Source: Sorangium cellulosum | GTDB taxonomy: Bacteria > Myxococcota_A > Polyangia > Polyangiales > Polyangiaceae | DNA: 64,000 nt | Direction: 5' to 3' | NCBI RefSeq assembly: GCF_002950945.1 | Contig: NZ_CP012673.1 | Span: forward strand, 13,073,501 to 13,137,500 | Shown: piece after piece, positions 18,618 to 27,370 of the stretch | How positions within the stretch are numbered: the stretch's first letter is position 1 | Layout of the letters: each line of letters starts with the position of its first letter | The notes under the pieces: model-generated | What the model saw: the letters and a program-made list of their open reading frames with translations, nothing else | Database searches by the model: none | What the model was told of the DNA's origin: nothing | Made by a program: the position numbers and the translations under genes

Positions 18618-19502
18618 ATGGAAAAGATCGTGAATGCCCTGATCACGGGGCTCGCCCAGGGGTCGATGATCGCCCTCGTCGCCCTCGGCTACACGATGGT
18701 TTACGGCATCCTCAAGCTGATCAACTTCGCTCATAGCGAGGTCTTCATGATGGGCGCCTTCGCCGGGCTCTTCGCGATCATGGCCTTCGGCGCGGACAGC
18801 GCGCCGCTGCTCGCCGGCGTGGCGGGCACCCTCTGCGCGATGGCCCTCACGGGCGCGCTCGGGGTGGCGGTGGAGCGGGTGGCCTACGCGCCGCTCCGCG
18901 CCCGGGGCCGCGGCCTCGCGAACACGCGGATCACGCCGCTGGTCACGGCGCTCGGCATGAGCGTCCTCCTCCAGAACCTGGCGCAGCTGCTCTTCACGGC
19001 CCGCTACCGCGGCTATCCGCAGCTCCTGCCGATCGAGCACGCGCGCACGGTGATCTTCGTCACCTCGATCCTCGTGATGATCGGCCTGGAGCTGCTCGTG
19101 CAGCGCACCTGGACGGGCAAGGCGATGCGCGCGCTCAGCATGAACGTCGAGGCCGCCCGGCTGATGGGCATCCGGACGTCGCGGATCATCTCGCTCACCT
19201 TCCTCACGGGCTCGATGCTCGCGGCCGTGGGCGCGGTGCTCTACTGCCTCTCCCAGTCGCAGGTGTACCCGACGATGGGGGTGGTGATCGGGACCCGCGC
19301 CTTCGTGGCGGCGGTCATCGGCGGCATCGGCAACATCACGGGCGCGATGCTCGGCGGGATGTTGATCGGGATCATCGGCGAGATGACGAAGCTGACGCCC
19401 TATTCCGGGCTGCAGGACGTCCTCGTGTTCACGGTGCTGATCGGGGTGCTCCTCGTGAAGCCGACGGGCCTGCTCGGCCGTGCCGGCGTCGAGAAGGTGT
19501 AG
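18618..19502 (+). CDS. livH: branched-chain amino acid ABC transporter permease LivH
   Basis: A 294-aa inner-membrane permease with about eight hydrophobic segments. LVALGYTMVYGILKLINFAH is the LivH hallmark near the N-terminus, and AAVIGGIGNITGAMLGGMLI is the conserved C-terminal loop. ATG 18618 has AAGGGG upstream. It would pair with LivM and with LivG/LivF ATPases, none of which follow: the next gene is an unrelated lipoprotein. Either those genes lie elsewhere or the operon has been cut. Confidence 0.9.
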   Translation: MEKIVNALITGLAQGSMIALVALGYTMVYGILKLINFAHSEVFMMGAFAGLFAIMAFGADSAPLLAGVAGTLCAMALTGALGVAVERVAYAPLRARGRGLANTRITPLVTALGMSVLLQNLAQLLFTARYRGYPQLLPIEHARTVIFVTSILVMIGLELLVQRTWTGKAMRALSMNVEAARLMGIRTSRIISLTFLTGSMLAAVGAVLYCLSQSQVYPTMGVVIGTRAFVAAVIGGIGNITGAMLGGMLIGIIGEMTKLTPYSGLQDVLVFTVLIGVLLVKPTGLLGRAGVEKV

Positions 19503-19557
19503 CGCCGCCGCGGGGGGCGGGCCGACACGCCGCGCCCCCTTGCGGTATGCTCGGCGC

Positions 19558-20121
19558 ATGCGACGCCTCGGTCTGGTTCTGCCGATCTCGCTGCTGGCGG
19601 CCTGCGCCGCGACACCCCCCGCCAACTGGGCGCGCGGCGGCGCGCTGCTCGACATCCCGCGCGCCCGCTGGGTCTACGGCGAGCTCGCGATCGACATCTT
19701 GCCGGAGGGGAAGATCCTCGTGAACGGCGAGCACGAGTTCAGCCTGGACCGCGGGGGGCGGGTCTTCGATCTGTCGACCGAGCCGGTGGCGCTGCTCGAG
19801 CAGGACGGGCGGGTCACCGGGCCGAACGAGGCGTCGATGGGGCAGATGGGGATGCTGCACGCGTCGCTGCCGGGGGAGAAGAACGCCTGGATCACGGTGG
19901 CGAGGTCGGGGGCGGTGGTGCGGTACGAGGACGACGGGGAGCGGTTCCCGTTCGGCGTGTGGCTGGGGTGCGACGTGACGCCGCGGGCGCACCAGGCGTG
20001 CACGCTCGTCACGCACGTGCTCGGGATGCGGATCCGGAAGCTGGAGCGGCAGAATACGGGGGAGCCGCTCAGGATGGGGCTGGGGGACGGGGTCGGGGTC
20101 GTGGGGGTGTTCTCGCCGTAG
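19558..20121 (+). CDS. hypothetical lipoprotein
   Basis: A 187-aa lipoprotein with the short signal peptide LVLPISLLAAC. The mature part is beta-rich (VYGELAIDILPEGKILVNG; FDLSTEPVALLEQDGRV) with a conserved-looking WLGCDVTPRAHQAC pair of Cys. No known family recognised. The 3' end is followed within 25 bases by the inverted-repeat element. Confidence 0.65.
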   Translation: MRRLGLVLPISLLAACAATPPANWARGGALLDIPRARWVYGELAIDILPEGKILVNGEHEFSLDRGGRVFDLSTEPVALLEQDGRVTGPNEASMGQMGMLHASLPGEKNAWITVARSGAVVRYEDDGERFPFGVWLGCDVTPRAHQACTLVTHVLGMRIRKLERQNTGEPLRMGLGDGVGVVGVFSP

Positions 20122-20144
20122 GAGCGCCCCGGCGCGGTGGGCCC

Positions 20145-20394
20145 GCGCCGGCGGGGGGATGTGCGCGGCAGGGCGCGGGTGGGCGCTCGCGATCCGCCGA
20201 GGCGGGGGCGTGGGAGCTTGCGCATGGGAACACCGCCCGGCATGTCTCCCTTCGGGCCTTGAGGACTGGGACCTTATGGTGCGCGCCACACGAGGCGCGC
20301 CTGGGGCGCCGCGCCGTGAGGGGCCTTATGGCACCTCGGTCGGTGCTGGATCGCGCCCACCCGCGCCCTGCCGCGCACATCCCCCCGCCGGCGC
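20145..20394. mobile_element. 250-bp MITE-like element with perfect 42-bp terminal inverted repeats
   Basis: 20145-20186 and 20353-20394 are perfect reverse complements over 42 bases. After a 4-base insertion (TCGC) on the left side, the symmetry resumes with GATCC. The 166-base interior has no convincing gene but carries CCTTATGG twice (20272 and 20323). No clear target-site duplication is seen. It fills most of the gap between the lipoprotein gene and the nucleotidyltransferase gene. It could be a small non-autonomous element or a very stable hairpin. Confidence 0.75.
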
Positions 20395-20461
20395 TCACGC
20401 CTACATATTCAACGAAGAGCCTTGCTGGCTTCATCGGGCGGGATAACGACGTCCACTGCGC

Positions 20462-21115
20462 TTATCGTCGCCTTGGCCGCCGTCTATTCTTCGGGCCGCC
20501 CCGACTCGGCGATGCTCGTTGCACGCTCTCCCCAGCATCCTCGACGCGCGCCAAGGCGCGGGAGAGCTCCGGCTGCAGGTCGTTGCGATCGAGCGCCTCC
20601 TCCAGCGTTCGCAGCATGCTGCGGACCAGATCGAGCTTCAGGTCCTTGCGAGCTGCGGCGATCGCGACCACGTCCTCGATGTCCTTCGGCCGGCCAGCAA
20701 GGATCTTCATCACGATCACATCCTCAGCACAGGCGACGGGGACCAGGATGCCATCGAGGTCGTGCAGCTGTGCGCGTTGCAGGAACAGGTCTTCGAGCCC
20801 CGGTCCGGCGAGGACGACATCCGCGGCGACGCCCGTCGCGAGGTGGAGCACGGGGAGCACCCGCGTCCGGTGCGTGAACGCGATGTCCTCGACGCGCATC
20901 TGGAAACCAGCTTCCGTGAGCGCCTTGACCAGCACCTCAGGCTCCTTGTCCTGGAGATCCACGGTGACATCGACGTCCGCCGTGAGCCGCGCCGCTCCGT
21001 GAAGCAGCGCCGCTTGCGCCCCGAAGAGGTACCACCCGGCGCCAAGTTGACGGAAGACGTCAGCAAGCGCCCCGAGGAGCTCAACGAACGGCGAACGCAC
21101 CGGCTGCTCGTTCAA
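20462..21115 (-). CDS. nucleotidyltransferase-fold protein (possible toxin of a TA pair)
   Basis: A 217-aa protein with a minimal nucleotidyltransferase signature: LFGAQAALLHGAARLTADVD, with a DVD acidic pair and GA where GS/GG is usual. A helical C-terminal region follows (AEDVIVMKILAGRPKDIEDV), as in AbiEii-like or DUF6036 proteins. It would transfer NMP to an RNA or protein target. Its start lies 35 bases inside the end of the upstream small gene, a tight two-gene unit typical of toxin-antitoxin pairs. The last 15 residues are Arg-rich. GC content looks lower than in neighbours. Confidence 0.7.
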   Translation of the reverse strand: MNEQPVRSPFVELLGALADVFRQLGAGWYLFGAQAALLHGAARLTADVDVTVDLQDKEPEVLVKALTEAGFQMRVEDIAFTHRTRVLPVLHLATGVAADVVLAGPGLEDLFLQRAQLHDLDGILVPVACAEDVIVMKILAGRPKDIEDVVAIAAARKDLKLDLVRSMLRTLEEALDRNDLQPELSRALARVEDAGESVQRASPSRGGPKNRRRPRRR

Positions 21116-21338
21116 GAAGGCGCTTCAGCTCGATGTGATGCGCCAGATCCTCGGTACGCTCCCGTGCGGTCGGGAAATCCGGACGCACACGTCGCGCGTG
21201 CTCGTACAGCGCATGGCCAGCCTGGAGAGTCGCCCGGAAGCCCTGCTCGCGGTACGTGCGGCTCCAGTGGTCGAGCTTGCGATGCTCGACCTCTGCTCGA
21301 TTCCGTTCGGCGAAAGCTCGGATGTGCGCGGGATCCAT
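21081..21338 (-). CDS. small protein paired with the nucleotidyltransferase
   Basis: An 85-aa, charged helical protein that starts MDPAHIRAFAERNRAEVEHR. It precedes and overlaps the nucleotidyltransferase gene by 35 bases on the same strand. No DNA-binding motif is visible. By position it may be the partner or antitoxin; this is inference. The ATG at 21338 is the first credible start; the upstream part of the frame is low-complexity. Confidence 0.6.
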   Translation of the reverse strand: MDPAHIRAFAERNRAEVEHRKLDHWSRTYREQGFRATLQAGHALYEHARRVRPDFPTARERTEDLAHHIELKRLLERAAGAFAVR

Positions 21339-21443
21339 CCAGGGCCAGTATAACCGAACGCCACGCCCCGGCCTCCTCGCCGCCGCCGGGGCCGCACGTA
21401 CGTCACCAGGGACCGTCCCGGCCACCCGAACGCGTCGGACCGC

Positions 21444-22271
21444 CTACTTCAGCAGCCAGCCGAAGAGCATCCGCTTCGTCGTGTCGCGGGCCACGGTGGC
21501 GAGGGAGTCGACCAGGGGGATGTCCTTGGGGCACACCTCGACGCAATTCTGGGACTTGCCGCAGTCGGTGATGCCGCCCTCGCCCATGACCGACTCCAGG
21601 CGCTCGTTCGCGTGCATCGCGCCGGACGGGTGCAGGTTGTAGAGACGCACGAGGTTCACCGCGAAGGCGCCGACGAACTTCGTTCCTGCGTTGTACTGAG
21701 GACACGCCTCGACACAGCAGCCGCACGTCATGCAGCGCGAGAGGGGGTATCGCTCCTCCTGGCGCTCCGGGGACTCGCGCGGGCCCGGGCCGAGCTCGTG
21801 TGTGCCGTCGATGTCAATCCACGCGCGCACACGCTTCATGTCCTCGAACATCCGGCTGCGGTCGACCAGGAGGTCGCGCACCAAGGGGAACTTGGACATG
21901 GGCTCCAGCGTGATCACCTCGCCCTTCGGCGCAAGCTGATCGATGAGCGCCGAACAGGCCTGCCGGACCCGGCCGTTGATCACCATCGTGCACGAGCCGC
22001 ACACCTCCTCCAGACAGACCGCCTCCCAGACGACAGGAGGGACCTCCTTGCCATCCACCGTCCGGGGATCGCGCTGGATCTGCTGGAGAGCGCTGATGAC
22101 GTTCATCTGCGGGAGGTAGGGGACCTTGAACTCCTCCCAGCGCCGCGTCTCCGTGCGATCCGACGTGTCCTGGCGCCGCACGCGCAGGTGCACCAGCCGG
22201 CCCTCGCCCCCCGCCTGCGTCGGCGCCGACGCCGCCGCCCCGTTCGCCTTGTCTCCGCTCGCCTTCGCCAT
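21444..22271 (-). CDS. sdhB: succinate dehydrogenase iron-sulfur subunit
   Basis: A 275-aa SdhB of complex II. The N-terminal 2Fe-2S domain has CLEEVCGSCTMVINGR and a later Cys (RQAC). The C-terminal ferredoxin-like domain has CMTCGCCVEACPQY and CVEVCPKDIP, which ligate the 4Fe-4S and 3Fe-4S clusters. It passes electrons from FAD on SdhA to the membrane quinone site. A 20-residue Ala/Gly-rich leader is unusual but fits the genome's style. ATG 22271 lies one base after the sdhA stop. Confidence 0.95.
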   Translation of the reverse strand: MAKASGDKANGAAASAPTQAGGEGRLVHLRVRRQDTSDRTETRRWEEFKVPYLPQMNVISALQQIQRDPRTVDGKEVPPVVWEAVCLEEVCGSCTMVINGRVRQACSALIDQLAPKGEVITLEPMSKFPLVRDLLVDRSRMFEDMKRVRAWIDIDGTHELGPGPRESPERQEERYPLSRCMTCGCCVEACPQYNAGTKFVGAFAVNLVRLYNLHPSGAMHANERLESVMGEGGITDCGKSQNCVEVCPKDIPLVDSLATVARDTTKRMLFGWLLK

Positions 22272-22272
22272 G

Positions 22273-24288
22273 CTACACGCTCTTCTGCGACAGCTTGCCC
22301 GTCGCCTGTGCGCTCGCCGCGCCCGCCTGCTCGTACTTGCGCTCCCGCGGCGTCACGAGCGACGTCTCCACCGCGTCGGTCACATGGACCGTCTGGCCGG
22401 CACAGGCGTAGTCGAACTCGCGGACGAACCGCACGGCGCCCCTCTCCTCGTGCCGCGCCAGCGTCGTGCGCAGCCACTCGGCGTCGTTCCGCGCCGGGAA
22501 CTCCGGCTTGTAATGCGCGCCGCGCGACTCGTCGCGGCGCCGCGCCCCCTCCGCGATGACCCGCGCCAGCACCAGCATGTTCTCGAAATGCCGCACGAAC
22601 TGCGCCCCCTGGTTCACCCGCGGCGCCGTGTCCGTACACCGGATCCGACCCGCCCGCTCCTCCAGCGCGCCGAGCTTCTCCAGCACCCTGTCCAGGGCGC
22701 CGTTGTCGCGCTCGATCGTGCAGTCGCGCAGCATCATCTCGCCGAGCTCCTGGTGCAGCCGGTACGCGTTCTCCGGCTCCTTCGCGTCCTGGTTCTGCGT
22801 GAGGATGCGCTGGTAATCGGCGTCGGCGCGCTTCTCGGCCTTCTCGAAGATCGAGCGCGGCAGATCGAGCGCGCTGCGCCGCATGCTCTTCTGATAACTC
22901 GCCACCGCCGGGCCGCAGACCATCCCGCCGTAAATGCACGAGAGCAGCGAGTTGGCGCCCAGCCGGTTCGCCCCGTGATACTGGTAGTCCACCTCGCCGA
23001 CCGCGTAGAGGCCAGGGATGCTCGTCGCATGATTGCGCGGCGAGCCCACCTTGAGCGAGCCCCGCGCGTCCGCCTCGTAATCGACCCACAGGCCGCCCAT
23101 CGAGTAATGGACCGCCGGGAAGACCTTCATCGGGTTCTTGTACGGGTCCGTGCCGGCGAACTTCTCGTAGATCTCGAGGATGCCCGCGAGCTTCGCGCGG
23201 AGGAACTTCTCGTCCTTGTGCGTCAGGTCGAGGTAGACCTCGTTCTCGTTCTTGCCCGTCGCCGCGCTGAAGATGCCGCGGCCCTCGTGGAAGCACGTCC
23301 TGAAGATCGCGCGCGCGGCGATGTCCCGCGGGACGAGGTTGCCGTAGCCGGGGTACATCCGCTCGAGCAGGTAGTCGCGCTCCTTCTCGGGGATGTCCTT
23401 CGGATCCCGGGCGTCGCGTTTGTCCTTCGGCACCCAGACGCGGCCGCCCTCGCCCCGCGCGCTCTCCGAGATGAGCCGCAGCTTGTCGGCCCCGGGGATC
23501 GCCGTCGGGTGCACCTGGATGAACTCGCCGTTCGCGTACACCGCGCCCTGCTGGTACACCGCCGACGCGGCCGTGCCCGTGCAGATGACGCTCAGCGTGG
23601 AGCGGCCGAAGACGATGCCGCAGCCGCCCGTCGCGAGCACGACCGCGTCGCCCGTGAAGGCGCGGATCTGCATCGATTTCAGGTCCTGCGCGACGCAGCC
23701 GACACACGTGCCCGAGTCGTCGAGGATCGCGCTGAGGAAATCCCAGAACTCGTGCTTCCGGACCATCTTCTCGCCCGGGATCGAGACGCCGTGCTCGTCG
23801 GTGACGTCGGCGAGCTCGAACCGCCGCACCTGCTCGTCCAGCGCGTAGAGCAGCTGCTGGCCCGTCGTCGCGCCGGCGAAGGCCGTGCGGTGGAACAACG
23901 TGCCGCCGAAGCGGCGGAAATCGAGCAGGCCCTCGGGCGTCCGGTTGAACGGCACGCCCATGCGATCGAGCATGTTCACGATGCCCGGCGCGGCCTCGGC
24001 CATCCCCTTGATCGGCGGCTGGTTCGCGAGGAAATCACCGCCGTAGGCCGTCTCCTCGAGGTGCACCTGCGGGCTGTCCCCCTCGCCCTTCGTGTTCACC
24101 GAGGCGTTGATGCCGCCCTGCGCGCACACCGAGTGCGAGCGCTTCACCGGCACGAGCGAGATCAGGTCGACCGGGACCTTCGCCTCGCACAGCTTGATGA
24201 CCGTCATCAGGCCGGCGAGACCGCCCCCGACGACGATCACCCGCCGAACCTTCCCCCCCTCGCTCCTCGTCGTGCTCTTCGCGGCCAT
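22273..24288 (-). CDS. sdhA: succinate dehydrogenase flavoprotein subunit
   Basis: The 671-aa catalytic subunit of succinate:quinone oxidoreductase (TCA cycle and respiration). The FAD-binding N-terminus is VIVVGGGLAGLMTVIKLCEA, with the flavin-attachment region KRSHSVCAQGGINASVN. Substrate-site elements include HPTAIPGADKLRLISESARG. The length and motifs match the Bacillus/epsilon-type enzymes that pair with a single five-helix cytochrome b subunit. It is the middle gene of sdhC-sdhA-sdhB, 60 bases after sdhC. Confidence 0.95.
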   Translation of the reverse strand: MAAKSTTRSEGGKVRRVIVVGGGLAGLMTVIKLCEAKVPVDLISLVPVKRSHSVCAQGGINASVNTKGEGDSPQVHLEETAYGGDFLANQPPIKGMAEAAPGIVNMLDRMGVPFNRTPEGLLDFRRFGGTLFHRTAFAGATTGQQLLYALDEQVRRFELADVTDEHGVSIPGEKMVRKHEFWDFLSAILDDSGTCVGCVAQDLKSMQIRAFTGDAVVLATGGCGIVFGRSTLSVICTGTAASAVYQQGAVYANGEFIQVHPTAIPGADKLRLISESARGEGGRVWVPKDKRDARDPKDIPEKERDYLLERMYPGYGNLVPRDIAARAIFRTCFHEGRGIFSAATGKNENEVYLDLTHKDEKFLRAKLAGILEIYEKFAGTDPYKNPMKVFPAVHYSMGGLWVDYEADARGSLKVGSPRNHATSIPGLYAVGEVDYQYHGANRLGANSLLSCIYGGMVCGPAVASYQKSMRRSALDLPRSIFEKAEKRADADYQRILTQNQDAKEPENAYRLHQELGEMMLRDCTIERDNGALDRVLEKLGALEERAGRIRCTDTAPRVNQGAQFVRHFENMLVLARVIAEGARRRDESRGAHYKPEFPARNDAEWLRTTLARHEERGAVRFVREFDYACAGQTVHVTDAVETSLVTPRERKYEQAGAASAQATGKLSQKSV

Positions 24289-24348
24289 GTTCGACTCCGA
24301 TGCTCCCGCGCCGCTGCCCGCCGGGGCGCGGCCGCGACGTGGACGTGG

Positions 24349-25158
24349 TCAGTGCTGCGGCGCCGGCGCGAGCGGCTCGGCCGCCGCGCCCGCCCCGCGC
24401 CCGGCGGAGGGCGTGGCGCCGGCCGCCGCGAGGTCCGCGCAGGTGAGCGCCCCCGGCTCGGCCGCGCTCGCCGTCCCGGGCAGCGCCGCGCCGGTCGCGA
24501 AGTAGATCACCGTGTTGGCGCCGAGCACGAAGACGAGGAGGCCCACCACCCCGAAGACGACCGCCGCCATCCGCTGCGCGCGGCGCGACACGGTGATGCC
24601 CCACGAGAAACAGAAGCCCCAGAGGCCGTTCGCGAGGTGGAACACGCTCGCGGCGATGCCGAAGATGTAGACCAGCGCGATCACCGGGACGCCGCCCACC
24701 GTCGACGCCATGTTGGCGCACAGCCGCGGGTAGAACTCCTCGGGCGCCATCCGGCCCAGCCACTTCTGCGCCCAGTACTCCCAGAGGTGAAACGCGATGA
24801 ACGCGAAGGCGAGCACCCCGGTGACCCGCTGCATCGTGTACATCCAGTTGCGCGAGTACGTGTAGCTGCCGACGTTCGGCTTGCCCTCGAACGCCAGCTT
24901 CACGCCGTAGAGCGCATGGAACGCGAGCGGCAGCAGGATGAGCCCGATCTCGAGCGCCGGCAGGTACGGCATGTGCGAGATGTCCGCGACCGCGTCGTCG
25001 AACCGCGCCTGCCCCTGGAGCGCCTTCGCGTTCGTCCAGAAGTGAAAGAGCAGGAAGCCGCCCACGGGGAGCGCGCCGGTGAGAGAATGCAGCTTGCGCA
25101 GGAGAAAGGACCGGCGGCTCTCGTGAAAGAGCGATCTCGCGGGGATTGCCTCGGACAC
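24349..25158 (-). CDS. sdhC: succinate dehydrogenase cytochrome b subunit
   Basis: A 269-aa membrane anchor of the Bacillus SdhC (cytochrome b558) type. It has about five membrane helices, with His residues suited to haem binding in GGFLLFHFWTNAKAL, FHALYGV, FIAFHLWEYW and VFHLANGLW. The last 45 residues are a low-complexity Ala/Pro/Gly extension with no obvious role. First gene of the operon, transcribed divergently from the LppC-like lipoprotein gene at 25218. Confidence 0.9.
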   Translation of the reverse strand: MSEAIPARSLFHESRRSFLLRKLHSLTGALPVGGFLLFHFWTNAKALQGQARFDDAVADISHMPYLPALEIGLILLPLAFHALYGVKLAFEGKPNVGSYTYSRNWMYTMQRVTGVLAFAFIAFHLWEYWAQKWLGRMAPEEFYPRLCANMASTVGGVPVIALVYIFGIAASVFHLANGLWGFCFSWGITVSRRAQRMAAVVFGVVGLLVFVLGANTVIYFATGAALPGTASAAEPGALTCADLAAAGATPSAGRGAGAAAEPLAPAPQH

Positions 25159-25217
25159 GCTGACCTCGATGGAAGGCGGGCGCCGCGGGTGTATGGGATG
25201 GCCCGAGGGACGTCAAG

Positions 25218-27206
25218 GTGAACCCAGTGAACAGTTTTGACCGGTTTTCCGCTGTCGTCGCGCTCGGCGCGCTCGGCGTGATGCTCGCGGGCGCGGGCGC
25301 GGGCTGCGGCGGCGCGCCGGGCGAAGGCGACGCGGCGGCGCCGATCCTCAGCGGGTCGCCCGCGGCCCAGGCCGAGCTGCAGCGCATCCTCGCGCGCTTC
25401 GCGAACGGCGCGCGCGCCGAGCGCATCGCGCTCGGGCCGGAGCTCGTCGCCTTCCGGCAGCGCTACCCGGACGACGACCTCGCGCTCGTCGCCGACGCCC
25501 ACCTCGCCTGGATCGCCCTGGAGCAGGGCGACTTCCGCCGCGCCGAGGCGCTGACGTCGCAGGTCGCCGCGCGCGGGCAGCGGCTGGGCGCGACCGGGGA
25601 CCTCGCGCGTGTGCTCCGCGGCGTCGCGCTCCGGCGCGCCGGCAAGCCGAAGCCGGCCTTCGGGGCGCTGCGCCCGCTCGTGAGCAAGGTCATCGACCCG
25701 TACGTGCGCTCGCTCCTCAACGAGGAGGTCACCGCCGCCGCCATGGAGGCGGGCGCGTGGACGCAGGCCGTCGAGCTGATGAGCATCTGGCTGCGCGAGG
25801 CGGACGACGACGAGCGCGCCGCCGTCCGGGCGCAGGTGGGCACGCTGCTCGACAAGGTCCCGGTCGATCACCTCCTCCGCGCGCTGCGCGGAAAGCAGGC
25901 GGGCGGCGACGCCATCCCGCCGGAGCTCGACGTGCGCTCGCTCGTCGCCGTGCGGCTCGCGGCCGTCTCCCTCGAGCGGCGCGACGCGACGCTCGCGCAG
26001 GAGCTGCTCGACCGCGCCGGCGAGCTGCTCGGCGACCGGGGCGACGCGGTCGCCGATCTCGCGGCCGGCGCGGGGACCGCGCGCGTCGAGCCGCCCACCG
26101 TCGGCCTGCTGGTCTCGACGCGCACGCCCACGTCGCGCCGGCGCGGCGTCGAGATCGCCGCCGGCGTGACACACGGGCTCGGGCTGCTCAGGCCAGGATC
26201 GGACGCGCGGCTCGTGAGCCGCGACGACGGCGGCGAAGGGAGCGTCGACGAGGCGCTGAACAGCCTGACCGCCGAGGGCGCCGCGGTGCTCGTCGCCGGC
26301 TCCGACCGGGAGCAGGCGACCGCGGCGGCGAAGTTCGCGCGCACGCACGCGATCCCGGTGCTGCTCGTCCACCCGCCGGAGCCGGGGGCCCTCGACGGCG
26401 CGTTCGTCTTCGTCGTGGGCGAGGATCCCGACAAGGGCGTCGAGGTCCTCGCGGCCGCGCTCGCGGCGCGGGGCGCGACGCCGGTGGCCCTCGTCGGCGG
26501 CGACCGCAGCGCCCGGAAAGAGGCGGCCGGCGCCGCGCCGGCGACCGCGGGCGCCGCGCCGGCGACCGCAGGTGCGCCCGCGACCGCCGCCGCCGCAAGG
26601 CCGGGCCCGGCGGCGCCTCCGGCCGGGGGCGGCATCGCGCTGGTGCTCCCCTGCGATGAACCGTTCGACGCGCGCACCCTCCGGCCGCTCGGCATCCGCG
26701 GGATCATCGTGGGCGGCGACCCGCCCTGCGCGGAGCAGACGATCCGCGCCGCGCCGCGCTCCGTGACCCTCGCGCTCGGCCTCGAGGCGATCGTCGCGCC
26801 GCCCGCGGGGTCCCTCGTCGCCACGGCGGGGCTTTTCCCGCTCACCGCGGGGCCGGCCGGCGCGCAGCCGGCGCCGAGCGCGTCCGGCCCGAAGGCGCCG
26901 CCCGCGGGCGCGCCGGGAGCGCCGGACGCCGGCGCGCTCTCCGTGTGGCTCGCCAGCCACCCGACGCCGCCGAGCTACTGGGCGGCGCTCGGGCACGATG
27001 CCGGCGTGCTCGCCTGGGCCGGCGTGCGGAGCCTGCCGAAGACGGGCACCGAGGATCCGGCCGAGGTGAAGGCGCGGCGCCTCGCGGCGGCGACGGCGAT
27101 CGGCAACGCGAAGGCCGAGCTGTGGACGACCTCGGCGCCCGGCTTCGGCGGAGGGCGCGTGCTCCCGCGGGAGATCGGGCATCGCGAGATCGGGAAGGCG
27201 CGGTGA
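25218..27206 (+). CDS. LppC/LpoA-like lipoprotein with TPR-like and periplasmic-binding regions
   Basis: A 662-aa exported lipoprotein (lipobox near AGAGAGC). Residues about 55-250 are helical and TPR-like. Residues about 290-600 resemble a type I periplasmic-binding fold (PTVGLLVSTRTPTSRRRGVE; AVLVAGSDREQATAAAKFA), the layout of penicillin-binding-protein activators. An Ala/Pro low-complexity insert with tandem AAPATAG units interrupts it near residue 440. The GTG at 25218 is tentative; GTG 25227 is an alternative. The stop lies inside a 51-bp tandem duplication. A role in peptidoglycan synthesis is inference. Confidence 0.6.
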   Translation: MNPVNSFDRFSAVVALGALGVMLAGAGAGCGGAPGEGDAAAPILSGSPAAQAELQRILARFANGARAERIALGPELVAFRQRYPDDDLALVADAHLAWIALEQGDFRRAEALTSQVAARGQRLGATGDLARVLRGVALRRAGKPKPAFGALRPLVSKVIDPYVRSLLNEEVTAAAMEAGAWTQAVELMSIWLREADDDERAAVRAQVGTLLDKVPVDHLLRALRGKQAGGDAIPPELDVRSLVAVRLAAVSLERRDATLAQELLDRAGELLGDRGDAVADLAAGAGTARVEPPTVGLLVSTRTPTSRRRGVEIAAGVTHGLGLLRPGSDARLVSRDDGGEGSVDEALNSLTAEGAAVLVAGSDREQATAAAKFARTHAIPVLLVHPPEPGALDGAFVFVVGEDPDKGVEVLAAALAARGATPVALVGGDRSARKEAAGAAPATAGAAPATAGAPATAAAARPGPAAPPAGGGIALVLPCDEPFDARTLRPLGIRGIIVGGDPPCAEQTIRAAPRSVTLALGLEAIVAPPAGSLVATAGLFPLTAGPAGAQPAPSASGPKAPPAGAPGAPDAGALSVWLASHPTPPSYWAALGHDAGVLAWAGVRSLPKTGTEDPAEVKARRLAAATAIGNAKAELWTTSAPGFGGGRVLPREIGHREIGKAR

Positions 27207-27287
27207 GCCGCGCCCGTCGCCGCACCGGCGGTCGTCGAGATCGGGAAGGCGCGGTGAGCCGCGCCCGTCGCCGCGCCGGCGGTCGTC
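27186..27287. repeat. 51-bp tandem duplication spanning the stop codon
   Basis: Units 27186-27236 and 27237-27287 differ at one base. The first contains the TGA (27204-27206) of the upstream gene. GAGATCGGG also occurs at 27171. A run of 9-mers (GAGCGCGCC-like) follows to about 27325. Confidence 0.9.
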
Positions 27288-27370
27288 CCGAGCGCGCCGA
27301 GCGCGCCGAGCGCGCCGGCGCGCGCCCCCGGGGCTGCTCCGGCGGCGCGGCGCGCGTACGATGGCACCGC

